Shown piece after piece: positions 11,168-20,464 of a stretch of DNA of 64,000 nt. Position numbers and translations under genes: made by a program. The notes under the pieces are model-generated. The model made no database searches. It saw only the letters and a program-made list of their open reading frames with translations, and was not told the DNA's origin. Every line of letters begins with the position of its first letter. The stretch's first letter is position 1. This stretch comes from an uncultured Microbacterium sp. (lineage in GTDB: Bacteria; Actinomycetota; Actinomycetes; Actinomycetales; Microbacteriaceae): assembly GCA_913774845.1 (NCBI GenBank), contig CAJYJO010000055.1, positions 107,645-171,644 of the forward strand, in the 5' to 3' direction.

Positions 11168-11967
11168 CACCCAAGCCGTTCACCCACCGCGATGCGGTGC
11201 CGTACCGTCCGCTCGACTGGACCGGGGAGTACCCCCCGGCCTACCCGAAGGGCGCGGTCCCCGAGCACGTCGCGATCGTGATGGACGGCAACGGTCGCTG
11301 GGCGAACCGTCAGGGCCTCACGCGCGTCGAGGGGCACCGGGCGGGCGAGGCCGCGCTGCTCGACGTCGTCGCCGGAGCCATCCAGGCCGGCGTGAAGCAC
11401 CTGTCGGTGTACGCCTTCTCGACCGAGAACTGGTCGCGTTCGCCCGACGAGGTTCGGTTCCTCATGGGCTTCAACCGCGAGGTGCTGCACCGTCGTCGCG
11501 ACCAGCTGAACGAGTGGGGCGTCCGCATCCGGTGGTCGGGACGCAAGCCGCGCCTCTGGGGCTCGGTCATCAAGGAGCTCCAGCACGCCGAGCGGCTGAC
11601 CGAGGGCAATTCGACCCTGACCCTCACCATGTGCGTCAACTACGGCGGCCGCGTCGAGATCGTGGATGCCATGCGCCGCATCGGCGACGACATCGCCGTC
11701 GGGAAGCTCAAGCCCTCGGCCGTGACCGAGAAGCTCATCCGCAAGAACCTGTACCAGCCCGACATGCCCGACGTCGATCTGTTCGTGCGCTCGAGCGGCG
11801 AGCAGCGCACCTCGAACTTCCTGCTGTGGGAGTCGGCCTACGCCGAGATGGTGTTCCTCGACACGTTGTGGCCGGACTTCCGCCGGACGCACCTGTGGGA
11901 CGCGATCGGCCTCTACCTGTCCCGCGATCGACGGTTCGGCGGGGCCGTCGACGCACCGACGGCGTGA
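11164..11967 (+). CDS. uppS: Isoprenyl (undecaprenyl/decaprenyl) diphosphate synthase
   Basis: A 267-residue cis-prenyltransferase. The diphosphate-binding motif [12 protein letters not shown] starts at residue 40 (catalytic Asp41), followed by [17 protein letters not shown] and the C-terminal [18 protein letters not shown], the usual conserved blocks. It makes the polyprenyl carrier for peptidoglycan and wall polymers; product chain length cannot be read from sequence alone. ATG overlaps the recO stop by four bases, so the two are translationally coupled. Confidence 0.95.
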   Translation: MTPKPFTHRDAVPYRPLDWTGEYPPAYPKGAVPEHVAIVMDGNGRWANRQGLTRVEGHRAGEAALLDVVAGAIQAGVKHLSVYAFSTENWSRSPDEVRFLMGFNREVLHRRRDQLNEWGVRIRWSGRKPRLWGSVIKELQHAERLTEGNSTLTLTMCVNYGGRVEIVDAMRRIGDDIAVGKLKPSAVTEKLIRKNLYQPDMPDVDLFVRSSGEQRTSNFLLWESAYAEMVFLDTLWPDFRRTHLWDAIGLYLSRDRRFGGAVDAPTA

Positions 11968-12016
11968 AGGATGCCGCTCGGGGAATAGATCCGCGCCTCG
12001 AAGGGTTTCACGCGAC

Positions 12017-12700
12017 ATGACGGATGCCATCAAGATCGACGTGTGGAGCGACATCGCCTGCCCCTGGTGCTACATCGGCAAGCGGAACCTCGAGAACGGC
12101 CTGGCCGCCACGGCTGACGACGACGACGCCCCGGTCGTCGAGATCGAGTACCACTCGTTCGAGCTCTCGCCCGACACCCCCGAGGACTTCGACGGGGGAG
12201 AGGTCGACTACCTCTCGCAGCACAAGGGCATCTCGCCCGAGTCGGCGCGAGAGATGCTCGACCGGGTCACGGACGTCGCCGCAGAGGCCGGTCTGGCCTA
12301 TCGCTTCGACATCCTCAAGCACACCAACACCGTCAAGGCGCACGAGCTGCTGCACTTCGCCAAGGAGAACGGCCGGCAGCTGGAGCTGGCCGAGCTGCTC
12401 ATGTCCGCGTACTTCCTCGAGGGCCGCCACGTCGGACGCGACGACGACCTGGTGCAGCTCGCGATCGAGGCCGGTCTCGACGGGGATGCCGCGAGCGAAG
12501 CGCTCGCCTCGCAGCGCTACCGGCCCGCGGTACGTGCCGACCAGGCACAGGCGCAGCAGTACGGCATCCAGGGTGTGCCCTTCTTCGTCATCGACGGCAA
12601 GTACGGCGTGAGCGGAGCGCAGCCCGTCGAGGCGTTCTCGCAGATCGCCCGCCAGGTCTGGGGAGAGCGTCGCGAGGCATCCGCGACCGCCGACGTCTGA
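12017..12700 (+). CDS. DsbA-family (FrnE-like) oxidoreductase
   Basis: A 227-residue cytoplasmic thioredoxin-fold protein with a helical insertion, as in FrnE. The active-site motif is C15-P-W-C18 right after the first strand (IKIDVWSDIACPWC), and the cis-proline loop GVPFFVIDGKYG is near residue 190. No signal peptide. FrnE-type proteins reduce or isomerise disulfides and have been linked to oxidative-stress tolerance. Ends just before a strong hairpin, so it is probably a single-gene unit. Confidence 0.9.
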   Translation: MTDAIKIDVWSDIACPWCYIGKRNLENGLAATADDDDAPVVEIEYHSFELSPDTPEDFDGGEVDYLSQHKGISPESAREMLDRVTDVAAEAGLAYRFDILKHTNTVKAHELLHFAKENGRQLELAELLMSAYFLEGRHVGRDDDLVQLAIEAGLDGDAASEALASQRYRPAVRADQAQAQQYGIQGVPFFVIDGKYGVSGAQPVEAFSQIARQVWGERREASATADV

Positions 12701-12710
12701 CCCTCCTCCA

Positions 12711-12753
12711 CAGCGGTGCCCGCTCTCGGTCTCGTCCGGGGCGGGCACCGCTG
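12711..12753. terminator. Terminator between dsbA-like gene and dusB
   Basis: Perfect 13-bp inverted repeat CAGCGGTGCCCGC (12711-12723) / GCGGGCACCGCTG (12741-12753) with a 17-nt loop, 10 bp after the stop of the FrnE-like gene. Confidence 0.75.
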
Positions 12754-12780
12754 TCGTGAACCGTCTGGGAGAATGAGACA

Positions 12781-13947
12781 GTGAATACGGCAACGGCTCC
12801 GACGCGGACGCTCCGCATCGGCAACATCGAACTCGACGCCCCCGTCGTGCTCGCCCCCATGGCCGGCATCACGAACACGGCGTTCCGGCGCCTGTGTCGC
12901 GAATACGGTGCCGGTCTCTACGTGAGCGAGATGATCACGACGCGCGCCCTCGTGGAGCGCAACGACACCACGATGCGCCTCATCCGCCACCACGAGTCCG
13001 AGACGCCGCGGTCCATCCAGCTCTACGGCGTCGACCCGGCGACGGTCGAAGCGGCCGTGCGCATCATCGTCGACGAAGACCACGCCGACCACATCGACCT
13101 CAACTTCGGCTGCCCCGTGCCTAAGGTCACGCGCCGGGGCGGGGGAGCAGCACTGCCGTGGAAGACGTCGCTCTTCCGCGAGATCGTCGAACGCGCCGTC
13201 GTCGCGGCCGGCGACAAGCCGCTCACGGTCAAGATGCGCAAGGGCATCGACGCCGATCACCTCACCTACCTCGAGGCCGGTCGTATCGCGGAGGGCGCCG
13301 GAGTGGCATCCATCGCCCTGCACGCCCGCACGGCGTCCGAGTTCTACTCCGGCCACGCCGACTGGGCCGCGATCACGAAGCTCAAAGAGACCGTCACGAG
13401 CGTCCCGGTGCTCGGCAACGGCGACATCTGGTCCGCCGACGACGCGGTGCGCATGATGGACGAGACCGGCTGCGACGGAGTGGTGGTGGGACGCGGGTGC
13501 CTCGGCCGTCCGTGGCTGTTCGGCGATCTCGCGCGCGCCCTCGGCGGTCCCGGCGCCGCTCACGGCGAGCCGGTCGACGCCACCCTCGGCTTCGTGGCGA
13601 AGGCCTTCCGCCGCCACGCAGAGCTGCTCGTCGAGTTCTTCGAAGACGAAGGACGCGGCTGCCGTGACATCCGCAAGCATGTCGCCTGGTACTTCAAGGG
13701 CTACCCCGTCGGCGGCGAGCTCCGCGCGAGCCTGGCGACCGCGTCGACGCTCCACGAAATCGACGAGCTGCTCGCCACGATGGAGCTCGACGCGCCCTAC
13801 CCGGGCGCTGCGGCCGAGGGACAGCGCGGGCGAGCGGGGACCCCGAAGCGCCCGGCCCTGCCCGACGGGTGGTTGACCTCCCGCGAGATCGGCGTCGACG
13901 CCGGTCGCGCTCTCGCCGACGCGGAGCTGCACCACAGTGGCGGCTGA
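12781..13947 (+). CDS. dusB: tRNA-dihydrouridine synthase (DusB-like)
   Basis: A 388-residue FMN enzyme that reduces uridines in tRNA D loops. VVLAPMAGITNTAFRRLC is the FMN-binding start, LNFGCPVPKV carries the catalytic cysteine (C111), and HARTASEFYSGHADW plus VLGNGDIWSADDA are standard Dus blocks. After the cysteine the sequence reads TRRGGGAALPWK, close to the family's KVxxxxxGAAL pattern. GTG start, six bases after a possible GAGAAT -10 box, which suggests a leaderless mRNA. It overlaps the next gene (dgt) by 11 bp. Confidence 0.92.
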   Translation: MNTATAPTRTLRIGNIELDAPVVLAPMAGITNTAFRRLCREYGAGLYVSEMITTRALVERNDTTMRLIRHHESETPRSIQLYGVDPATVEAAVRIIVDEDHADHIDLNFGCPVPKVTRRGGGAALPWKTSLFREIVERAVVAAGDKPLTVKMRKGIDADHLTYLEAGRIAEGAGVASIALHARTASEFYSGHADWAAITKLKETVTSVPVLGNGDIWSADDAVRMMDETGCDGVVVGRGCLGRPWLFGDLARALGGPGAAHGEPVDATLGFVAKAFRRHAELLVEFFEDEGRGCRDIRKHVAWYFKGYPVGGELRASLATASTLHEIDELLATMELDAPYPGAAAEGQRGRAGTPKRPALPDGWLTSREIGVDAGRALADAELHHSGG

Positions 13948-15271
13948 GGTGGCGGTCACCGCCGCCCGTCCGCTCGGCTACGCCGACGACGACGCCGCCC
14001 GCTTCCACGTCGAGAAGCACCGGTCGCAGCGCGACGATTTCGCGCGCGACCGCGCGCGAGTCCTGCACTCCGCGGCCCTTCGTCGCCTCGCCGCCAAGAC
14101 GCAGGTGCTGAGCCCCGCCAGCCCCGCGGACTTCGCGCGCAATCGGCTCACGCACTCGCTCGAGGTCGCCCAGGTGGGCCGTGAGCTCGCCACGGCCCTG
14201 CAGCTCTCGCCCGACGTCGTCGACACCGCCTGCCTCAGCCACGACCTCGGCCACCCGCCCTTCGGCCACAACGGAGAGCGAGCGCTCAACGAGTGGGCGG
14301 AAGACATCGGGGGCTTCGAGGGCAACGCGCAGACGCTGCGCATCCTCACCCGCCTCGAGCCGAAGGTGTTCGGCGCCGACGGCGAGCCCTACGGCCTCAA
14401 CCTCACGCGGGCGAGCCTCGACGCCACGTGCAAGTACCCCTGGACCGTCGACGAGCCCGTGCCCGATCCGGGCGGCCGCCTCAAGTTCGGCGTCTACCCC
14501 GACGACGAGCCGGTGTTCCACTGGATGCGCGGGGGCGCCCCCGCCCGGCAGCGCTGCATCGAGGCCGAGGTCATGGACCTCTCCGACGACATCGCCTACT
14601 CGGTGCACGACTTCGAGGACGCGGTGGTCAACCGCTACGTCGACCCGGCGCGCCTCGCGTCGCGGGTCGGTCGCGAAGGACTGCTCGACGCGATTCAGCG
14701 GTGGGTCGGCTACGACTTCGTCCGCGACGACCTCGACGCCGGCCTCGAGCGGCTCATGGCGATGCCCGAATGGATCCCCTCCTTCGACGGCACCCGTCCC
14801 GCGCTCGCCCGGCTGAAGAACCTCACGTCCGACCTGATCGGACGCTTCGCCCGCGCCGCCACCTCCGCCACCCGCGACGCCTATCCCGCCGATGAGCTCA
14901 CCCGCTACCGCGCGCACGTCGTGGTCCCCGCCGAGGTCGAGGTCGAGATGGCGGTGCTCAAGGGCATCATCGGCGCGACCGTGGTCTCCATCGACGGCCG
15001 CAAGGTGCTCTACCGCGAGCAGCGCCACGTGCTCAAGCGCTTGGCATCCGCCCTGTGGGAGAACCCCGGCGCGCTCGATGCGCTGCACGCCCCCGACTTC
15101 GCCGACGCCGTCGACGACACCGCGCGTCGTCGGGTCGTGGTCGATCAGGTCGCGAGCCTGACCGACCAGCTTGCGATCGCCTGGCACGGCAGACTGGTCG
15201 GAGAGGTGGATGCCGCCGAGCTCGGCGTCTGGGCTCCCGGAGCCCGTGCGGCCCGCGGGGCGGATGCCTGA
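13937..15271 (+). CDS. dgt: Deoxyguanosinetriphosphate triphosphohydrolase-like protein
   Basis: A 444-residue HD-domain dNTP triphosphohydrolase. The HD metal site is spread over RNRLTHSLEVAQVGRE and CLSHDLGHPPFGHNGE; DLSDDIAYSVHDFEDAV downstream contributes another conserved metal-site region. These enzymes cleave dNTPs to deoxynucleosides and tripolyphosphate and set dNTP pools. GTG start lies inside the end of dusB, and its stop overlaps the dnaG start (TGATG), giving the conserved dusB-dgt-dnaG operon. Confidence 0.93.
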   Translation: MAAEVAVTAARPLGYADDDAARFHVEKHRSQRDDFARDRARVLHSAALRRLAAKTQVLSPASPADFARNRLTHSLEVAQVGRELATALQLSPDVVDTACLSHDLGHPPFGHNGERALNEWAEDIGGFEGNAQTLRILTRLEPKVFGADGEPYGLNLTRASLDATCKYPWTVDEPVPDPGGRLKFGVYPDDEPVFHWMRGGAPARQRCIEAEVMDLSDDIAYSVHDFEDAVVNRYVDPARLASRVGREGLLDAIQRWVGYDFVRDDLDAGLERLMAMPEWIPSFDGTRPALARLKNLTSDLIGRFARAATSATRDAYPADELTRYRAHVVVPAEVEVEMAVLKGIIGATVVSIDGRKVLYREQRHVLKRLASALWENPGALDALHAPDFADAVDDTARRRVVVDQVASLTDQLAIAWHGRLVGEVDAAELGVWAPGARAARGADA

Positions 15272-17112
15272 TGGCGGGACGCATCCGCCAGGCCGATGTC
15301 GACGAGGTCAAGGCCCGCGTCAACATCGCCGACGTGATCGGCGAACGCGTCGCCCTCAAGCCCGCCGGCGTCGGCTCGATGAAGGGACTGTGCCCGTTCC
15401 ACGATGAGCGCAGCCCGAGCTTCAACGTGCGCCCGCAGGTGGGCTACTACCACTGCTTCGGCTGCGGCGAGTCCGGCGACGTCTACTCGTTCCTGCGCGC
15501 GATGGACCACGTGTCGTTCACCGAGGCCGTCGAACGCATGGCGGCGCGGGTCGGCTACACCTTGCACTACGAAGACGGCGGAGCCGCCCCCGAGACGACG
15601 GGCCGCTCCCGCCTGTACGCCGCGAACGCCGCGGCCGCCGAGTTCTTCCGCGCGCAGCTGATGACCCCCGAGGCCGAGACCGGTCGCCGCTTCCTCGGCG
15701 ACCGCGGGTTCGACGCGGGGGCGGCGGCGCATTTCGGCGTCGGGTACGCCCCGAAGGGGTGGTCGAACCTGCTCGACCACCTGCAGGCACAGAAGTTCTC
15801 CCGCGACGAGCTCGTGCAGGCGGGGCTGGTGTCACAGGGACAGCGGGGGGTGTACGACCGCTTCCGGGGCCGGCTCGTGTGGCCCATCCGCGACGTCACC
15901 GGCCAGGTCATCGGCTTCGGTGCGCGCAAGCTCTTCGACGACGATCAGGGCCCCAAGTACCTGAACACCCCCGAGACGCCGTTGTACAAGAAGACGCAGG
16001 TGCTCTACGGACTCGACCTCGCCAAGCGCGACATCTCGCGGTCCCATCGCGTGGTCGTGGTCGAGGGCTACACCGATGTGATGGCGTGTCACCTCGCCGG
16101 GGTGACCACCGCGATCGCCTCGTGCGGCACCGCCTTCGGCAGCGAGCACATCACCGTCCTGCGGCGGGTGATGGGCGATGACAGCGCCTCGGGCGAGGTC
16201 GTGTTCACCTTCGACCCCGACGCCGCGGGACAGAAGGCGGCGCTGCGCGCCTTCGCCGACGAGAAGCGCTTCGCGGCGCAGACCTACGTCGCCGTCGCGC
16301 CCGAGGGTCTCGACCCCTGCGACCTTCGCCTGCAGCGCGGCGACGGCGCGGTGCGCGCGCTCATGGATGCCAAGGCGCCCATGTTCGAGTTCGTCATCGA
16401 TCAGCGGCTGACGGACTTCGATCTCGCCACCGTCGAAGGCCGCGCCGGTGCCCTGCGCGCGGCGGCACCGATCGTCGCCGACATCCGCGACCCCGCCCTC
16501 CGTCCCGGCTACGTACGTGTGCTCGCCCGCCGGCTCGGTCTCGACATCCCCGAGGTGCAGTCCGCCGTGGAGCGGGCCGCGCGCGGTGCCGATCGGGCCG
16601 AGAAGCGCGAAGCGGGGCGCCAGCCCGACGCGGCGCCCGTCGCGGTGTCGGTCACGCTGTCCTCCCTGCCGAACACACGCGACGTGGCGCTCGAGCGGGG
16701 CGCGATGATGGCCTTCCTGCAGTACGGCCACCGCATTGAACCCGATCTGTTCCTGCGTGCACTGCAGACGCCGTTCGGCCACCCGGCTCTCGAGGCCGTG
16801 CGGTCGGCGCTGGCATCCACCGACCTGTCCCAGGCGGGCTGGGCCGTGACCGCGGTGGAGTCCGTGCGCGAGCCGTTCCGCTCGCTCGCCGCCCAGCTGC
16901 TGACGGCCGAGTTCCCCGCCCGCACCGAAGAGGGGGCGGTCGCGTCGGCGAACGACCTCGCCCGCGGACTGCTCGTGCGCGAGCTCGAGCGGGAGAAGAG
17001 CGAGCTGCTGCGCGGCATCCAACGCGTCCCCGCCGACTCCGAGGAGGGGCGGCGCCTCCGCCTGCGCCTTCGCGAACTGGACGCCGACCGCCAGCGCCTG
17101 ATCGCGTCCTGA
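15271..17112 (+). CDS. dnaG: DNA primase DnaG
   Basis: A 613-residue replicative primase. The CHC2 zinc finger is C41-H44-C62-C65; the RNA-polymerase domain contains YGLDLAKR, and the TOPRIM fold is visible as VVVVEGYTDVMA followed by FDPDAAGQKAA. The C-terminal region (from about 450) is the helicase-binding domain, less conserved. It synthesises RNA primers at the fork and binds DnaB through its C-terminus. ATG 15271 overlaps the dgt stop by one base. The last gene of the dusB-dgt-dnaG run. Confidence 0.96.
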   Translation: MAGRIRQADVDEVKARVNIADVIGERVALKPAGVGSMKGLCPFHDERSPSFNVRPQVGYYHCFGCGESGDVYSFLRAMDHVSFTEAVERMAARVGYTLHYEDGGAAPETTGRSRLYAANAAAAEFFRAQLMTPEAETGRRFLGDRGFDAGAAAHFGVGYAPKGWSNLLDHLQAQKFSRDELVQAGLVSQGQRGVYDRFRGRLVWPIRDVTGQVIGFGARKLFDDDQGPKYLNTPETPLYKKTQVLYGLDLAKRDISRSHRVVVVEGYTDVMACHLAGVTTAIASCGTAFGSEHITVLRRVMGDDSASGEVVFTFDPDAAGQKAALRAFADEKRFAAQTYVAVAPEGLDPCDLRLQRGDGAVRALMDAKAPMFEFVIDQRLTDFDLATVEGRAGALRAAAPIVADIRDPALRPGYVRVLARRLGLDIPEVQSAVERAARGADRAEKREAGRQPDAAPVAVSVTLSSLPNTRDVALERGAMMAFLQYGHRIEPDLFLRALQTPFGHPALEAVRSALASTDLSQAGWAVTAVESVREPFRSLAAQLLTAEFPARTEEGAVASANDLARGLLVRELEREKSELLRGIQRVPADSEEGRRLRLRLRELDADRQRLIAS

Positions 17113-17220
17113 GCACCTGCGCGCTCGACACCGCCCACCGACGAGGCCGTAGGGATGCCGACCGGCCCGGCTCCGAGCGCCGTGCTGGCGTCGCGGGCCG
17201 CGGTCGGGGAGGATGAGGGA

Positions 17221-17988
17221 ATGCCCTCCGACACCGACGTCGCCATCCGCGCGGACGATCTGTCCCTGGCCCGCCACGGGGTGCGTGTCATCGACGGCGT
17301 CACCTTCACCCTCGACGCCGCCCGCACGCTCGTCGTCCGTGGCGCGACGGGCGCGGGGAAGACGTCCCTCGCGTCCCTCTTGGCGGGGCACCCCGACGAC
17401 GGTCTGACGGTCGTCGGGGGAGAGGCCCGCATCCACGGCATCTCCGCCCGTCGGCCGGGTCGAGCGCGGCGCGAGTGGGTGTTCCACACCGGGTACCTGC
17501 CGCAGGGGGCGGGCGCCTCGTTGCCCTCGCGTCTGACCGTGCAGGACGTCATCGCCGAGCCGATCACGAGCCGCGACCGCAAGGTCAACACGCGCGCCCT
17601 CGCCGTGCGGGTGGCGACGCTGCTCGACGAGATGGAGCTGCCGCTGGGCACGGCACCGAAGTACCCGTACGAGCTCAGCGCCGGCATGCGCCAGCGCGTG
17701 GCTCTCGCGCGCGCGCTGGTGCTCGAGCCGCGGCTCTTCGTCGCCGACGACCTCTACGCCAACCTCGATGTCGAGGTCCGCGCGGCCGCTCGGGCCGCGA
17801 TCACCCGTCGCCGCGACGATCGCGCGATGGCCTCGCTCATCGTGACGAATGACGCCGATGCCCCTCGCGATCTGGATGCCGATGTGCTCGTGCTGCACGC
17901 CGGTCACGCCGTGGGGCTCGGGCACGGCGATCAGGCGGTGCAGTGGACTCCCGACGGCACGCCCGAGCGACGTCTTTCGGCGGGCTGA
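17221..17988 (+). CDS. Orphan ABC transporter ATP-binding protein with altered catalytic residues
   Basis: A 255-residue nucleotide-binding domain. Walker A GATGAGKTS is residues 41-49, the signature is YELSAGMRQRVALARAL, and the D-loop is NLD. The Walker B segment reads LFVADDLYANLD, with Asp where the catalytic Glu is expected, and the switch-histidine position reads LIVTNDADAP, with no His. No permease gene is adjacent on either side. It could be a regulator-type ABC ATPase or partner a distant permease. ATG 17221 is chosen because GGGGAGGATGAGGG precedes it; an in-frame start at 17155 is possible. Confidence 0.75.
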   Translation: MPSDTDVAIRADDLSLARHGVRVIDGVTFTLDAARTLVVRGATGAGKTSLASLLAGHPDDGLTVVGGEARIHGISARRPGRARREWVFHTGYLPQGAGASLPSRLTVQDVIAEPITSRDRKVNTRALAVRVATLLDEMELPLGTAPKYPYELSAGMRQRVALARALVLEPRLFVADDLYANLDVEVRAAARAAITRRRDDRAMASLIVTNDADAPRDLDADVLVLHAGHAVGLGHGDQAVQWTPDGTPERRLSAG

Positions 17989-18050
17989 TTTTTCCGGCGA
18001 GCCCGCGTGCTGTTAGTATCGTGGGGTTGCCCGCCGCAAGGTGAGCATGA

Positions 18051-18126
18051 TCCTCGGTAGCTCAATTGGCAGAGCAATCGGCTGTTAACCGATAGGTTCT
18101 TGGTTCGAGTCCAAGCCGGGGAGCCA
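18051..18126 (+). tRNA. tRNA-Asn (GTT)
   Basis: 76-nt cloverleaf with acceptor TCCTCGG/CCGGGGA, anticodon loop CTGTTAA (anticodon GTT), TTCGAGT T-loop and an encoded 3' CCA (18124-18126). A -10-like TAGTAT lies at 18014-18019, and a terminator hairpin begins three bases after the CCA. Confidence 0.97.
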
Positions 18127-18128
18127 CA

Positions 18129-18157
18129 GAAGGCCCGACGCATCGCGTCGGGCCTTC
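18129..18157 (+). terminator. Terminator after tRNA-Asn
   Basis: Perfect 13-bp stem GAAGGCCCGACGC / GCGTCGGGCCTTC with a 3-nt ATC loop, immediately after the tRNA. It also faces the end of the convergent kinase gene. Confidence 0.85.
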
Positions 18158-18200
18158 GTCGTGTCACCGGTGCGCGTGCGGCGCGTGGATTCCGCGGGAC

Positions 18201-19817
18201 TCAGCCCGAGGGGGCGTCGAGGAGCCGACCGTTCCCGTGCGCCTTGCCGCTGCCCGGTCCCTTCGTGCCGCTGTTGCCGGGTCCCGGACCGGCGGGGCCG
18301 GGAGTGACAGCGCCCACCGTCGTCAACGGGGAGGGCGTCGGATCCGGAGCGGGCGCGGGGGAGTCCACGGGCGCCGTGGTCTGCGGCGCGGGCAGGTCGA
18401 CGCTCGGAGCGACGGAGTCGGTCGACCCCGACCCGGTTCCCCCCGGTGCGTCTCCCACCGACTGGACCGGAGCGGGCTGCGTGGGGGAGGGGATGCCCGG
18501 GGCGGACGAGCGCGGCGGGAACTCGGCATCCGTCTTCACGACCGGCGCGACCGCGACGGAACGATCCTCGGCCACGACCGACCCGGGGGTGGAGGACGGC
18601 AGCGGCGTCCCGGTCGGCGCGGGCGTCGAGACGCGATCGGTGGTGGTCCCGGAGGGATCGCCGAGCGAGAAAGCCATCACGTGACCGCTCACGATGAGCG
18701 CGGCGCTGGCCGCGGCTCCCGCCCACAGCAGCGTCCGCCGCCGCATCCGTCGCGGACGCGAGGTCGGAACCATCGTCTCGCCAGCGCCGACGGCGGCCGC
18801 GACCGGCGGAGCCGTGACGAAGCGGTCGTCATCCGCCTCGCTGGAGACCCGCGTCGCGCCAGAAGCGGGGGAGGCCGGGGCCGCGGACGCGGCAACGGGT
18901 GCGGTCAGCAGGGCCGTGGGCATCGCCCACGAGGGAGCGGACGAGGGGGCAGCGACGACGTCGGTGGAGGACTCCCGCGTCAAAGCCGCCACCCGTGCGA
19001 CGACGGCGGCGGCGCTGGGGCGCTCCGCGGGATCGAAGGCGGTCATCGAGGTCAGCAGCGCGCGCCACTCTGGGCTGAGGACGCGAGGGACGTCGGGCTG
19101 GCGGGCGAGCCGCGCGAGGAGCGTCTCCTGCAGGGTGCCGTCGCCAAACGGGTGCAGACGCGTCAGCGCCTCGATGGCGAGGAGTCCGAGCGCATAGACG
19201 TCGGATGCCGCCTGCGGTACCTCACCGCGCACCTGTTCGGGCGCCAGATAGGCGGCCGTCCCGATGATCGTGCCGGGGGTGGTCAGGCGCGTCGCGCCGA
19301 TCAACCGCGCGACGCCGAAGTCGGCGAGCACCGCCTCCACGTCACGGCCGGCGCCCCGCATCGGCCGCAGCAGCACGTTCGAGGGCTTCACGTCGCGGTG
19401 GACGATCCCCGCGTCGTGGACGACGGCGAGGGCGCTCGCGAGATCGGAGACGATGCCCGCCACCTCGGACGACGTCAGCGGGCCGCTCTCGATCCGGCGC
19501 TGGAGCGACGGCCCGTCGATGAGCTCCATGACGAGGTAGACGTGGTCCGTCCCCGTGAGGCGTGCGTCGTACAGCGTGACCAGAGAGGGGTGGTCGAGGG
19601 CCGCGAGGGCTTGCGCCTCCGAGACGCGACGGAGGGGCTCCGGTTCGTCTGTGGCGTCGGCGAAGAAGATCTTGATGGCGACGTCGCGTGCGAGGACCTC
19701 GTCGCGCGCACGGAAGACCCGTCCCATTCCGCCGGCGCCGATCCTCTCCCGGAGGATGTAGCGTCCGCCGAGGATGTCGCCCGGATGGGGCATCGAGACG
19801 TCGGGCGAATGACTCAT
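18201..19817 (-). CDS. Membrane Ser/Thr protein kinase (PknB-like, no PASTA domains)
   Basis: A 538-residue receptor-type kinase. The kinase domain covers about residues 17-280: glycine loop ERIGAGGMGRVFRA, VAIKIFF lysine, IVHRDVKPSNVLL catalytic loop, DFGVARL, and GTAAYLAPEQ. A single membrane helix (about 365-385, LLWAGAAASAALIVSGHVMA) follows, then a low-complexity extracytoplasmic tail rich in Pro, Ser, Thr and Ala in place of PASTA repeats. ATG 19817 is chosen because AAGGA lies just upstream; the frame stays open further upstream. It is divergent from a lipoprotein gene. Ligand and substrates unknown. Confidence 0.9.
   Translation of the reverse strand: MSHSPDVSMPHPGDILGGRYILRERIGAGGMGRVFRARDEVLARDVAIKIFFADATDEPEPLRRVSEAQALAALDHPSLVTLYDARLTGTDHVYLVMELIDGPSLQRRIESGPLTSSEVAGIVSDLASALAVVHDAGIVHRDVKPSNVLLRPMRGAGRDVEAVLADFGVARLIGATRLTTPGTIIGTAAYLAPEQVRGEVPQAASDVYALGLLAIEALTRLHPFGDGTLQETLLARLARQPDVPRVLSPEWRALLTSMTAFDPAERPSAAAVVARVAALTRESSTDVVAAPSSAPSWAMPTALLTAPVAASAAPASPASGATRVSSEADDDRFVTAPPVAAAVGAGETMVPTSRPRRMRRRTLLWAGAAASAALIVSGHVMAFSLGDPSGTTTDRVSTPAPTGTPLPSSTPGSVVAEDRSVAVAPVVKTDAEFPPRSSAPGIPSPTQPAPVQSVGDAPGGTGSGSTDSVAPSVDLPAPQTTAPVDSPAPAPDPTPSPLTTVGAVTPGPAGPGPGNSGTKGPGSGKAHGNGRLLDAPSG
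18720..18760 (-). other. Basic juxtamembrane stretch of the kinase
   Basis: Within the kinase gene, codons for a run of Arg (RPRRMRRRTL) lie just before the transmembrane helix and should mark the cytoplasmic side by the positive-inside rule. This fixes the topology: kinase inside, Pro/Thr-rich tail outside. Confidence 0.6.
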
Positions 19818-20089
19818 CGGTTCCTTCGGGCGGGAGCCTGTCGGCGGGGGAGAGGATGCCGGGACGCATCCGTCGTGACGGACACTATGCCCGGCGACCC
19901 CGACGTGAGCGGGGGTGGCGGCGCCCCCGGCGGACACGCATAATGGTCGCTCGCTCGTTCCTCCCGGCAGCGCTCTCGCCGCTCCGTCCCCGGGACGACT
20001 TCCCCGGGAGTCGGGGTCTCGTCCCCCGACCCCCGGCATGTGAGAGCATCGGCGAGGACCCCCGAGCCGTGTCCCGTCAGGAGTTCCCC

Positions 20090-20464
20090 ATGCACCCCGT
20101 CGTGCGCCGCCGCGCCTCGCGTTCCGTCACCGTCGGCGTGGTCGCCGCCCTCGCCGCGACCCTCACCGGCTGCGGTCAGGGCACGAACGTGTCGGAGGAC
20201 TACGCGCAGATCTGCCGCGACAATGCGACCGAGAAGCGCCTCCCCGACGACGACTGCAACAACCACGGCGGGGGAGCGCACTGGTACTTCCTCCCGATCG
20301 GGACGGGAGGGCGCACCGTCCCCGCCGTCGGACAGCCGACCAGCGGCGGTGTCGACACCCTCCCGTCGGGGAAGACCGCCGCCAAGGGCATCTCCGCCGA
20401 CGGCGCGAGCGTCTCGCGCGGAGGCTTCGGCGGTTCCGGCTCCGACGGGAGTCACGGCAGCTGA
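20090..20464 (+). CDS. Small cysteine-containing lipoprotein
   Basis: A 124-residue protein with a signal peptide and lipobox LTGC (VVAALAATLTGCGQG), a short region with two more cysteines (QICRDN and DDDCNN), the aromatic stretch GGGAHWYFLP, and a Ser/Gly-rich tail ending GGFGGSGSDGSHGS. ATG 20090 is preceded by AGGAG (20080-20084). Its stop overlaps the next gene, a glutathionylspermidine-synthase-like protein, by one base. The lipoprotein-plus-ligase pairing recalls E. coli ygiB-ygiC, but homology to YgiB could not be tested here. Function unknown. Confidence 0.75.
   Translation: MHPVVRRRASRSVTVGVVAALAATLTGCGQGTNVSEDYAQICRDNATEKRLPDDDCNNHGGGAHWYFLPIGTGGRTVPAVGQPTSGGVDTLPSGKTAAKGISADGASVSRGGFGGSGSDGSHGS

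Noticed and set aside
19818..20039. N-terminal extension of the Ser/Thr kinase to 20039
   Set aside because: The extra 74 residues are low-complexity, have no family similarity and lack a ribosome site, while ATG 19817 has AAGGA at proper distance and places the kinase domain near the N-terminus as usual.
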